A DNA stretch of 64,000 nt. Origin: Angiostrongylus vasorum. Lineage: Eukaryota; Nematoda; Chromadorea; Rhabditida; Metastrongylidae. The notes beneath the pieces are model-generated. The model was not told where the DNA came from. It ran no database searches and was given only the letters and a program-made list of their open reading frames with translations. Each line of letters begins with the position of its first letter. The first letter of the stretch is position 1. Positions 34,991-47,000 of the stretch are shown here, in pieces. Made by a program: the position numbers and the translations under genes. The DNA lies in contig JADANN010000061.1 in assembly GCA_018806985.1 (NCBI GenBank), positions 62,001 through 126,000 on the forward strand, read 5' to 3'.

Positions 34991-35499
34991 TTGAAAACTG
35001 GTTACCTAACTAAAAGGTTAAACAGGATTTATCACCTGCATTCCTACTAATCATCAAGTTACTTAAACTGCCATGAAAAAGAGCCTTCGCTCGTCCCTGT
35101 TGTACTCATTAGCAGAGCAGGGCAAGAGCATCATCACATTGTTCGTCTAATGCTCAGTAATTTTCCTCACTTTTTTGTGAAAAAGATGAACACTGGTGGG
35201 TTGATGCGAAATGTGTTGTAGCTGGCGTGCTAAATATACTCGCAATTTATTTGCCCCGCAAGAAGTAGCTTTAATTTGTCATAGGCATTCAAATATTCTT
35301 CAAGCACCGTCCACTATCTTTCATGTCAATTATCAAAGATTGGTTAGTCTAGTCTACAACAAAGATGCAACCAGTGTAGTACAGTTGAACATATCACGTA
35401 GAAACAGAGCGTCTATCCGTCTGTATCTCATAGAAGTAGAAGAATAAAAAGGTAAAGCATATGCGATGGTTAGTTTCCGATTTTTTGGGCCATGTATTG

Positions 35500-35715
35500 A
35501 ACTCCATTGAAGTAGAAGTGATTGAAGGCATATTTGGCTAGTACAGCGAAACCGACATGTCTATCAAGCAAACAGTTTTCTCTCCTTTCAAACAAGTCCG
35601 TTAGCGGTGTTCTGGTTTCCGAGGAAGAGGTTTGCTTTGCCCTAAGCACGGGAAGAGCCCAAGGCGACGCGAGTTCTGCAGCGTACCGTTAACCACTTTG
35701 CACCTCCTATCCTCA
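35500..35715 (-). repeat. SINE-A copy, heavily diverged
   Basis: gtagaagtgattgaaggcat, ttcaaacaagtccgttagc and a head with ccgttaaccactttgcacc survive. Confidence 0.45.
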
Positions 35716-35815
35716 GATAAATAGATGGTTGTTATCTTTAAGACTGCTTATCCGCTGGATAGCTTTTATTTATTATCTATTCTTTATGTAACGGTACTAT
35801 GTGGAATACAATCAC

Positions 35816-36130
35816 AACAATGCTGAGATAATTCTTTCTGCTTCTGTTTAGCAAACACGAGATGTTATTTCATTTCTTTATTTACGTACAAGCTGACGTT
35901 TCGGCGGATTTCGCCTTCCTCAGAGCCTGGAAAGGTCAAGTTGACTGCAATTTATACGGTCAAACCCCCTCCATAACCAAACAGAGAAAATGTTGAGCCA
36001 AAATTTCAATCACATTGAACACGGAGTCTTTGCACAGTCACCGCTTTCTAGGAGTCCTCCACTAAATATTTCACGTGGAGACCAACCGCACAGAGCTCAC
36101 ATGAAATCGTAATGTACCCATCTCATCAGA
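35816..36130 (-). mobile_element. 3' terminal repeat of the PLE
   Basis: Contains the hammerhead core at 35891-35927, tcaagttgactgcaat and tatttcacgtggagaccaac, then meets the end of the PLE reading frame at 36140. It is inverted relative to the repeat at 39140-39365. Confidence 0.75.
35891..35927 (-). ncRNA. Hammerhead ribozyme-like motif
   Basis: Minus strand: GGCT, CTGAGGA, AGGCGAAATCCGCC, GAAACGTC, AGCT. Stem II is GGCG/CGCC. It has the same orientation as the PLE reading frame. Confidence 0.6.
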
Positions 36131-36139
36131 ATAACAGGC

Positions 36140-38839
36140 TTATATACTGCCCAATACCACGCGTGATAATGAGGGCATTCCTCCCCTGCGGGTCATTTTC
36201 GGATTCTTGAAATTGGTCCAGAATGTCTCGAGAATTTTTGCGCGCTTGTGTTCTCGATTCTTACGCGAGGATCGTAGCCCGTACTCCAAAATCTTCTCCG
36301 TTATGTCTCTGCGTCCCATGCTTGCCTAGTGGAGTATTTGGTTTACGTATGCCGACTAGGTGTTCTTTTATACGAACGCAGAGTGGTCTACCCGTTTCGC
36401 CAACGTATTCGTCCCCGCACGCTTTACAAGAGATCAAATAAACTGTACCTGAACTCATGCAGTCACCGTCTCTACCATTGGGGCAAATTATACAATTTTG
36501 CGTTGCACATAGACGGTCGTATAGGCGGTTACGAACTAGTTGGCGTCTTAGATTACTCGGTGGCATTTCAGTTATCGTTACCGAATTCTCTAGACCGGCC
36601 CTTCTTAAACAGCGTTTTATAACTGCACTTACTTCATTTGAAATGAAGGGCAGGATAAGCGGGACCTTATTGTCGCTAGAGTTATCGTTTGGGGGGCCTG
36701 TGGTCCCCTCAACACCTATCCCGAGCTACAGTTTCGTAGCCATTAGAAATGGCTATATGCCGCTCCAAGTTCCGGGACTCCTCTCTCTGCTCCTTTCCTG
36801 TGCACACGCTGGTAGCTGTTCGAAACATGTTTCTCACAAGCGCCCTTTTCGTGTGAAAGGGGTGAGAGGAGAGGTAATGAACCAAGATGCTTTTACTACT
36901 TCGCTTTCGATAGCATTTCGTAACGTAGCCGTTTTGTGATAGGTTAATTTGCACGTTCAGAAATGGAAGCCAGTTTTTTTTGGTTTCTCTCAGGGTGAAT
37001 CTAATATACTCTGAGTGTTCGTTCAACAACTCGAAACATTTGCCAATTTCCTCTTGTGTTGGACAAATGGCCAAGCAGCCATCTACATGTCTACAGCAGA
37101 GAAACGGCTCGAGATGGATTACTGGTGCTTCCATCTTAGACATGAATGCAATGGCAAGGCTTGGTGCCAGTCGTTGTCCCATTACCAGCCCTCTCGTTTG
37201 TGCGTAATACCTCCCGGACCATCTGAAGATTGAGCAGTTTAGGCACTCCTTTAAGAGTGCCATCAACTACTGAATCGAGAAGCCATACATGTTTATTGCT
37301 CCTTCATGTTGTATAAGGAGCTCGTGGATGGCTTGCACAACGGAGTCATTCGACACGTTTGTACAGAGGGCGGTGACGTCGAAGGACTCCATCACGTATG
37401 CGCTGTTGGGCTGCACAGTACGTAGACGATCCAGGAACATTTGGATGTTCGTTAGACGGGCTGGAATGTACTTCAGCAGCTGGGTAAGTATTTGGGTTAT
37501 TAACCACGTTATTCTATCCGTAGGCCCGTCCACGCAGCTAATGATAGGTCTGACCTTAAATAACGATGGGTCAGTAGACACGAGATCATCGGTGGATACC
37601 AACTTATGGGTTTTGATAAGTAAGTACAGGACGGGGCATGTTGGTAGGTCAACTTTGAGTTGAGAGATAACTGATGGTTTTAACCCAGTCGCTGTTGCCA
37701 TTTTAACCTATTCGTTGTTTAACTTTCGATGTTGAGTTTTAAATTCCTTTTCAGACGATGGACGATAAAGGGAAGCATCTTCAAGGTGCTTTTCCGTTAT
37801 CTCAACATCAAACTGATGCGGAATTACAACGAACTCTCCACCCTTATCACTAACCGATAGTCTTATGTTTTTCGATCTTATCAGCTCTCGTACCTCTCGC
37901 ATACCACGTTTTTGCATTTCAGTGAGGTTAGAGCAGTATCTCTTTGCGCGATAATGATTAAGGACCTTGAAACTTTTATTCGTAGACATCCGAAATTTAA
38001 CGTCAACTTCATTATTGGGCTCTTGTTGTCTAAAGAACGGTTGAGGAAATGGTAGTAGTGGTAGTGGCCTTACTTGTTGTTGTTCGCGCCTATTTAGCGC
38101 CTCATCCCTAACTTTTTTTGCGGAGTCTATCTTGAAGTTCATGCAAACTACATGCGACCCTACGCAAGGTTACCTTAGAAATGGGTTCAGATGGTGAGAA
38201 ACTCGGTCCCAATTCTAATAAAGAGCGCGCACCGTCAGGGAGAGTCATGCCTCTTAACACAGTTACCCTTGAATTTTCTTGCACATTATTTATCCTGCTG
38301 TGACCTGTTTGGTGTTCGTTAGCGGTATTTCTGTATGCTCTTGAAGCCGTGTTATGCGATTCACTCAAAAGGTCTTTGAACTTTCTCCTCAAAATTACTT
38401 TAGCATTAGACCTAATAGAATTGCAAATCAACACTGACCCACCCACTATTCTCCTCCAGAGGCGGTCCTCCATGTACTGAGCACAAAAGTTTTCCTTCGT
38501 CTCGCACTTCTTCCACTTGGCGAACATTTCGTTTTGTCGGCTTCGTAGACAGGTGCGTAGTACTCACAATTCGATGTCCAGTACTTGGTGACTGTCCTCT
38601 GGTAGTCCGCATACATCGTGTAGTCGTCTTCGTTTAATGAAGTTCGGGACGATTCCGTGTTTTAGACAGCGGCGGAGAAAGTGCACTGACTGTCGAGCTA
38701 AGACGATCTTTTGTCTTAGTGACAGCGCTTCTTTTACAAGTCGGAAATATCTGCTGGTACGTCTCGTAATAAATCCCACGTCCGACTTTCTATTAACCTC
38801 GGCATTGATTGAATAATTCTCTCTGCTTCTGTTTAGCAA
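36140..38839 (-). pseudogene. Penelope-like element polyprotein (RT plus GIY-YIG), inactivated
   Basis: The minus strand encodes a PLE protein in broken frames. The N-terminal part (38839-38108) has the PLE pattern with LGPSFSPSEPI and is cut by TGA at 38564-38566. A frameshift in a run of seven T (38113-38119) leads to the frame with VSDKGGEFVVI. TAG at 37708-37710 precedes the RT motifs LPTCPVLYLLIKTHK, RPIISCVDGPTDR and SFDVTALCTNV; a second TAG lies at 37267-37269. The next frame has RGLVMGQRLAPSLAIAF and a catalytic box reading HVDG where PLEs have YVDD. A frameshift near 36712 leads to the Cys-rich linker (CIICPNGRDGDC) and the GIY-YIG endonuclease (GTVYLISC, YVGETGRPL). One more frameshift at about 36261 leads to the C-terminal end at 36140. 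In active PLEs the protein nicks DNA and reverse-transcribes RNA at the target. This copy cannot be active. Confidence 0.92.
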
Positions 38840-39365
38840 TGCTGAGACATTTCACTGCTGTGCATCCGTATAGAAGAACATCTGGCCAGTAAATTTGAGA
38901 TTAAAGAAAATGCTTTATTAAGCGTGCATAGAGCACAGTGATATAAAGAAGAAGGCTTCGAAGTAGAAGCCACCATCCTTGCACAAGAACAGAAAACACT
39001 AGCGCTCAAAACTCTGGAAGCATTCTGAATACGTTCTAAGAAGCCGAAATTGAACCACAGGGAGAAACGCGTTGAGTCACGCGTGACTTCACACAGTATT
39101 TGAGACTGATATTTTAATGTTGGAGAGCGGAATCCTTTTCCATGTGAGCTCTGTGTAGGTAGTCTCCACGTGGAACACTCAGTGGAAGACTCATATTAGA
39201 AAGCGGTAAATGTGCGAAGAAGCTATGTTATTTTCATTGCGATTGTGGTCTTGGCCTAGTATTTTCTGTTTTGAGTGTGGAGGTTCTTGGCTAGATAGAT
39301 TGCAGTCAACATGATCTTTCCAGGCTCTGAATAAGGCGAAATCTACCGAAATGTTAGCTTTTCTG
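38780..39365 (+). mobile_element. 5' side terminal repeat of the PLE, inverted
   Basis: 38783 onward has cgactttctattaacctcgg as at the other PLE ends. 39140-39365 is the reverse complement of the 3' repeat (gctctgtgtaggtagtctcc, acgtggaacactcagtgg) and ends in a plus-strand hammerhead relic. Confidence 0.7.
39323..39358 (+). ncRNA. Degenerate hammerhead-like motif
   Basis: CTGAATA breaks the CUGANGA core and GAAATGTT replaces GAAACGTC. The rest matches 35891-35927 in mirror orientation. Confidence 0.35.
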
Positions 39366-39369
39366 TGGA

Positions 39370-40795
39370 TAGCAACCTAGTGTGTGGTCATCAGGAAAGC
39401 AACGAACTATCGATCATTGTAGAGGTTAATAAAAAGTCGGTCATTGGAAAATAGACACAGTTGGATATTGCACCTGAGGTTGTTCTCTCTCATGAAGCTT
39501 CGCAAAAAATATCTGTATGGATCACGAATTTTTAATAAACGTGTAGTTCATTTTATGACGTTCCCCTAGTTCAAAGCATAGGTGTTTTAGGTAGAAATTT
39601 TAACTTCGTTCCATTACATATTACTAAAAAGAAGTTTAAGCAAACTGATATGTTAGAAAAACGATGTTCTTGCCTTTGAAGATATACCGAAGTGATTTTC
39701 TTACATACTACGTGTACCTACATGTATCTGTTCTATGCACCTGCCTTCACGAACTGGGTCGCTCCAATAAGGTGACAATTAGTGCCAGGGTATGTTGCTC
39801 CAATATCCGCTACTCTGGATTCACTTAGGCCATCCACATTTAGGTATTCTCACACTTGTCAGAATATATGGGTGAGCATAGGATGTAGTCCGGACTTTAA
39901 ATGGGCAAAAAGCTCGAGCAGTTGAAAACTATATAGAGTACGGTTACACAACACATGTATAACATGTTTGTCTTACTTATAGGTGGTGAAGAAATTGCAA
40001 GAAAACCCTAAACTATTAACAGATTACACGATAAGCATGGTATGTTGCATGCTACTTTCTTGCTATTAGTGCCCAACAAGCGGTTGCAGTAAACAGGACA
40101 GCTTGCTGGAACGTGTCATGGAGGAGTGGAGAGTTTACTGGGGTTCTGTCTACTCCCTTTAATGAGTAATGATTACGGATAGAAGGAGGAAGATCCGATC
40201 TTATTGTCAATTCGTAGCATTGTGCTCTCTTAACGGTTTTCCGGCCACAATGGCTCGGGAGTTCATTGGTGTCGAATTGAGATGTGCCGCAGTAGCTTCA
40301 CCCAGCCAAAATGGTCACCCAAATCCACAAAGACGTCAAAATTTTTCATCTAGAACGCAGGTCAAGCGTAAACCACGAGTTGCCTCAGTCGTGATATGAA
40401 AATAAATGCAGGATAGTAGCTTCTGCCTTATCTTCATGGGCCGACAATGACAGAAACTTGGGAAACCTCTAGAAGTACTCTCTTGAAACAGGAGCGAAAA
40501 AAAGCCTTGTCTAATGAGGTCTCCAGTAAAAATGATAGCGGTACAGCGACTATAAACGGCCCAAAAATTCTCTAGAAAAAGAAATTCAATCCCTATCGCC
40601 TAATGAGTCAAAAGATGAAGAAGAAAAAAATTTTATTGCAGTGCACAGAACTGTCGAACGTCGAATGTCAGTGCATTGAACATCACAAGACAAAGGTTTG
40701 AAATTGACTGCTGATCACTTTAACTCGAATCTTTTCGTTAGAGATCGGTGGATCGATAAATCAATAATAAGCTCGTTTCATATCGAACATATTGT
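39370..40795. other. Stretch without recognised gene
   Basis: Intergenic sequence between the PLE and the 3' end of unc-42. The plus frame at 40169-40399 has no support. Confidence 0.5.
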
Positions 40796-40798
40796 GGG

Positions 40799-40804
40799 TT
40801 TATT
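40799..40804 (-). terminator. Candidate poly(A) signal for unc-42
   Basis: AATAAA on the minus strand about 240 nt after the unc-42 stop codon. Other signals could be used. Confidence 0.35.
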
Positions 40805-41042
40805 GAGCGTATTTCCTGTGTCGCATTCATTAGAAATGATATAAATATCGGTAGGAAATTTCACTCTATCAAAAATGCAACAAAGATGACAAATTAGCAT
40901 CGCATACAGAAAAAAGAAATAAGAATGACAAGTAGAAAACAACGGCGATCCGAAAGTTGTAGAAAAAACCGTTCATTGACTAGATGACTCTGTCATGTCT
41001 TAGCTATTAGGGGATTTATGTTCTTCTTTTCTCTAGAAATTA

Positions 41043-44000
41043 TTAACTCTGCGGATAGTTTAGATTGGCGATGTTTGCTGAAGCAGTTGGTTGACATGAC
41101 ATTCGCAGCGCTAGGGACTTCTGGTAGAAATCTTCGTCAGACGAGAATGGAGTGATCGACGGACTGAAGCTGTAATGAAGAAAACAACATTTCTGCAATG
41201 ACTCCGGCTTTCTAATAGTGGACAAGACAATAAAATTTCTCAAATGTGAAAAAAAATTATGAAAGTACTCTTCTATTATGATTCTGTTCTACGAAAAGAA
41301 AGCCTTAACAAGAATTTGGTGTTATTAAAACATTGAAGCAAATGACACTAATTTACATATGCTTTGTGAACTTCTTGCATAGAAATCAAGAATAAAGCCT
41401 TCGCCGCTGATCACTTCTTTAGGAATACAGAATGCTTTCGAATCTTTTCGCAGTGTCTAAAGGTAGTTGGATATATAGTTGACCTATACAATGACTTATG
41501 GTACCATAATGACGTAATAAGACATTTTTTTTGCCTTGCCATACAAGTCTGGGACCAGTCTATCTACGCCGGAACGATGGAAAGCTTCGTCAGAGCAGGA
41601 GTTGGGATGGGATCGACGACCGAACCTGTATGCATTGCACGACCCCCTCTAATGCTATCCGCACCCATACCTCTTGCAAAATCACAAAGCCCGACATTGC
41701 TTTAATGTTTTGAACCTATCATAATTTGGACACTTTCAGGAATGAAAAACTTGTTGTCGTTTCCTGAAACTACGCAAGTAATTATCCTCCCAACGATAGT
41801 GACTATCCTCCCAACGGTTTACTGCTTCGTCGTGATTGGGAGGTGTTTCTGGGTGTCGGGGGTGCGATGTACACAGGTGGGATTCATTCCCCGGCTGGGT
41901 CTCCCAAGCTGAAAAAGAGCCCGGCATTTTCACCAGGAAGCCCAGCAAAGACTAAACCAGTATCAGGATCCACCACCGTCCTGGTGTCAAACTAGTCGCA
42001 CGGTGGCAAATCTCCCTATTATCAACAAATGCAGCGAGTGTCTGTGGTGGTGACGATATGGTGCAGACTTTGGCCAGGCTGACCTCGGGACTCAAGGAAA
42101 ACACAATGGCTGAACCAGCAAAACTCCGAAGAATGGAGAATATGCTGGGCCCCGCACAGCCAACGAGGACGGGCCGTCCAAGTATCCAATTAAGTAAGAT
42201 GGTGATTATATTGCTTACAAGGTGGACTACGCTTATTACGAAAATCAATCTTCATCTAATTAAAACAGTTTTGCATTGCATGCTTTCCACAATGCCTTTT
42301 CAAATCCGGTATAAAGCAACACAGAGTAAATAGTCATTGTTCCTAAATAGGTTCTTTCGTACAAATATAAAAGTTCCGACACAGTCTACACCTTATTCAA
42401 TACGTTAGAATGGCATAGTAGCTGAGAGATCAAGCAATAATGACTGAAGTTAACATGTGGTTAACAGATAAGTATGCATATCTATGGCGTCATAAGACAG
42501 ATTTTGTGATAACAAAAACTCACAATTAGATTATGCTTTAGTGCTTTAGAACTCACTTTGTTATTGGATTTGTGAACGAATTCGTGGAATACGGTGGCGT
42601 AGCAGTTGGATAAGGCATCTGTCGTGGGTATGATGGATACCTAAACTGATTTTATTTTTTTCCACCTGGTAAGATGCATAGAGTAAGGACGAACATGTTT
42701 TTGAATCGTAAGCGGCAAGTCTTTCAAATCAATCGATATATGCACTCAAAAACTGGGTTTTCGGGCTTTTCGTTTAGGTAATTCTCAGTTAAGGATCGAG
42801 AGCAAGCATAAATCTGACAAGTTACTAGAAGCTTTCATTAAGTTTCATTGTTTCTTATTAATTAAGCATTATTGCTGGATTTCGTTTTATCAACGGCTTA
42901 CCGCCTCATCGTGGCTGAGAGGTGTTCTTTGTGTCGGCGTGCGATTTACGGCGGGTGTTCATTCCCCTCTGGCAGCCTCCCAATCAGAGAAGTACTCCTG
43001 CGCTTCCACCCGGAGTCCTAGCTAGCAGTGAACCGGTACCAGGATTTACAACCGTTCTGGTGTCAAACCAATCACGTGGTGAAAAATCTTCCTCTGATCC
43101 ACAAGGAGGGCGACTGCCTGGGTAACTGACGACCTGAGGAAGACTTCGCCTAGGCTGACCTGGCGACTCCAGGGAACCGCAATGGTTTAACCAACAAATG
43201 TCCGAAGAATGGAAATTATGCTTAGGCCCGCACAACCAGTGAATAGAGACCATCGAAGTATCCAGGTAGCTAAGTATTATTTGATATTACTGTGGTTTCG
43301 TGAGTTGTATCAGTTACGTTAATTTCTTCAGAAGGTCCTGTGGATTCTTACCCAAAAAGTGTCTCTTGGGTTCCCCAGTGGTGCTGGATACATACTCTGT
43401 CGCATTATGTTGCTGGCCGGATTTGCAGCAAATATTGCCTGGTGCGGATTGAGTGTCTGGAAAATTGTGCTTTTGAGAAAATCAACGAAAAACTGGATTT
43501 GAAAATAATTACGGTAGCAAAACTCCGCCAAACGACAGACTCCGACTTGTTGCTTAATTTAAAAAAGGATTGAAACAGATGGAATTCGAAATTGTATCGT
43601 AACGTCTGCTTGTAAAAGATATGAGGCAACCTCGAAACTCTTTTTGAGAAATTTATACGCCATCTACTGACTGTCAGCTTTGACACGTCAAGAAAGACAA
43701 GTGTTCTTTATTCCAAATGAACCAAGCCACTCGATGGTTAATGGAGTCAAAGGTAATAAACTTAATTTCGGCGAGCATATTTATAACGTACCGCTTCCTG
43801 CTGTAAGGTTTTATTGTAGGTTTATCCTCGTTAATAACTCTTATCGGTCTCACATGCAAATTTTGGAAGCTTCTGAGATTTTACAACTTATTGACTAAAG
43901 AATTCTGTAAGAAGGCTTAAAACACCTAAAATGGCAAATCACTGGAGAAATGACCAGTGCTGTGATTCCCTCAAGCATCACGGCACCACTACGGTCACTA

Positions 44001-47000
44001 GCTGGTAAATGATGATTGCACGAAAAGGCATTATTGCGATCATCGAGTCTACAGAAGGGGAAAACTCTGCCTTAACAATAGTTTTACAGGCAACTGACAA
44101 CTTTGCTGGAGCCTAACGTTTTCCCGTAGTTTACAAGACGGACGTTTCATTTATTCAAACTTTAAGTAAGCGTGAAGAGATTTCCGAAGTAAAAATTATA
44201 GTTGGAAATAAAACAAATGATACCTTGTTTAATTGCTTTTCCTGTTTTCTATGTTTTGCTCGCCGATTTTGGAACCATACCTGAAACAAAAACCGTTCGC
44301 TTAAGTGGAGGAAAATTACTAGAAAACCTATTCAATTATTAACCTAGAAGTGTAAGGATAAAGCATTCGGTGGTGTTGGCCAATCCTTGACAGATGCGGT
44401 ACGCATTCGACTTTAGCAAGGCATCAAAGAGGTGAATGCATGGATCTTTGGGCTCTACAATGACTTGTGGTAGCATACTTATGCATTACGTCGATGTTTT
44501 TATCGTCATAGAGAAGCCCAGAACGATTTTGCCGAAGAAAGGTGGGCTTGATTTTTCCTTTCCTGGTGCTACATTAGACCTTCGATCAATCAGGTGTTCA
44601 TTGAAGGGAATCGACAACCACTGTGCTACACAAGCACCCCACTTAGAAGTGTTTATGTCATCTTAGATACGTAAATGTTTGGATGGTTTGTCTTCACTGG
44701 ACATTGTGCGTCCCAGCATAATTTCCGTCTGTTCCCCTGTTATTCAATCGTCGTACATGGTAATGGTCCACTTTATATGAGCTTTATGTATGATTTGTTC
44801 TAAATTTGATACATTATTGTCCACTTGGTAATAACACAGTTATTGATTTCTAATTTTCTTTCTGACTTTAAGATTGCTTTAAAATAGACAACAAACTTAA
44901 TAAAAGATATGTCTACTAATGTCGATGAGCTTCTAAAAAGATGTTGCCTTAAAACGTTCTTTAATGAAAAAGTATTTCTTACAAAAGACCGTAAAGAAAA
45001 TGGCGAAAATACCCCAGTGGTAAAATCATACTTGTGCAGTTTGGCAAAGCATGAACGACAACGGTGCTTAGCGCATTAAAGAGAAGGGGTACGGCAAAAA
45101 TGGCCTAGGGTAGTTCATATTTGTGAAAATGTGGAATTTAAAAGGCAAGCTAAGATATTCCACAGTGAAACCAATGAGGAAAAAGTTCATATTGAACGAT
45201 ATTGCAAAACTGTCTGACTAATCGTCAAATTTGTCTCTTTTATGGCGTTTAGGAATATGAATAGTCTAGTGAGATCAGATGATGCTCATCATGACATTAA
45301 ATTCGATTTCCAAATTTAGACGACATATTTATTCATGCTGAACATCGACAGCAAACTAATGAACGCGAAATGCGCTAGCGTTTCCAAATGGCGGCCCGAA
45401 AACTCCACAAAACCAAGCGGTCGTTAAATCAAAGTGGTCGTTACCATAACTGTAAAGAAAAGCTTCCATAAGGATTTTCTTCTCGATGAAACTTCGTCAG
45501 GATTCAGACTATTCTGTTCTTAAAGCATTGCTTTCACACGCACAAATCCCCTTAGAAAATTTGGATTCGAGAGAAGTGTTGAAAGTTGAGTCTAATTTAA
45601 ACAAACTCTTCCCACCACGGTGCATTTTGCGGTGCACACGGTAGTGTCGCCCAGGCGTTTATGATGCTGTGAAAACTATGTTAGGAGCGAACACAGGGGA
45701 ATATAAACCACAAGTTGGCACCGTTTTGGGTAAAAAAGTCACTTAAGACATTTCATCATACTGCTCTTTTTGATTTAGAACCTGTTAAAAATATTTGGAT
45801 CATTTTGTTCAGCTTTTCTTATCATCCCACCATTCGTTGAAAAGTCTTTTCTATCGTTCTTAATTATTTATGTGGTGCTTTACTGACTCTTCACCTAGAT
45901 GTTTGGCCTTTCTTAAAGGACTGGAAGAAATTCGAAGTTTAGAAGACTCAGCATCATTTGAATTCTTTTCAATTAGTGAAGTTATTAATGCATGGAAATC
46001 TCTTAGTTGTACGGTTTCGTTGTAACTGCCGAAAATGAGATTGTCACTTGAAGCTTACAGCACGAAAAAGAGCATTCGGTATTTGGAGATTCGTTTAACC
46101 TCAGTTCTTTGAATTTACTTTTACGAAGTCCTTCCTTTTTTTTTCGTTTTCCTAGAGTTTATAGATAGATTTTATGGATTCTGTGCAATGTCTGTGTGGT
46201 GAATAGGTTGTTACTGCTGCCGTAGGGTGGGTGCCAATAATTCAATTGCATGGCGTATGAGAGGAAGGATTGATTAGGGACTGCCAGAGCCCGGAATACT
46301 GTAAGTTGGCAAGTGTGCACGCATAACTCGTCCGCCGCCGACGCCACCGCTGTCGTCGTCATGATGTGCATCCACGGTGGCACGCTCGTCCACAATGCGC
46401 TAATGAACCATTGACTACGGTAGTGACGTCATGTCACCGCAACTGGTCACATTTTTGGCTTGATGTAACTTTTTGTAACTAACTCTTAGTAGAAGTGTTT
46501 TCTTCACTCTGGTGAAAGCATTGTACACAAAGCATTGCGAAAATGTATTTGGCTCAATAGCTTACATTTCAAATGTTGCAGAATAGAAAGAAAGTTAGGA
46601 ATGGATGATTAGAAAACAATTGTTTTCTGGAATGTTCCGTCTTAAATCATAAATATCGGTGCTTTTTAACGGAATCTAATACGCTTTGTGATATTTTTCC
46701 TGGAATCTTCCAGAAATTGTCATTACTCCTCAAAGTCAAGTTGACAATATGATAGCCGTCATGTGATAACGATTTTCAGTTTGTTTTAAAGGAACGTATT
46801 TATATCCAGAGTGCTATTGTGCAGATTCCACTGCATGCAAAAACCTCATACTTTTGAAATGGTGGAAGAAAGTGGGGAAAAAAAGAAGCCAGCGTTGTGA
46901 TCGCCGTTTATTTATTTGGTAGCTGACAGTTTAGCTTAGCTTCAGCTTATGATTACAATGGCCTTAAAGTCCAAATATTTCAAACGAATAAAAAATCTAA

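Noticed and set aside
36329..37663. Several plus-strand frames over the PLE
   Set aside because: They are antisense shadows of the minus-strand PLE protein.
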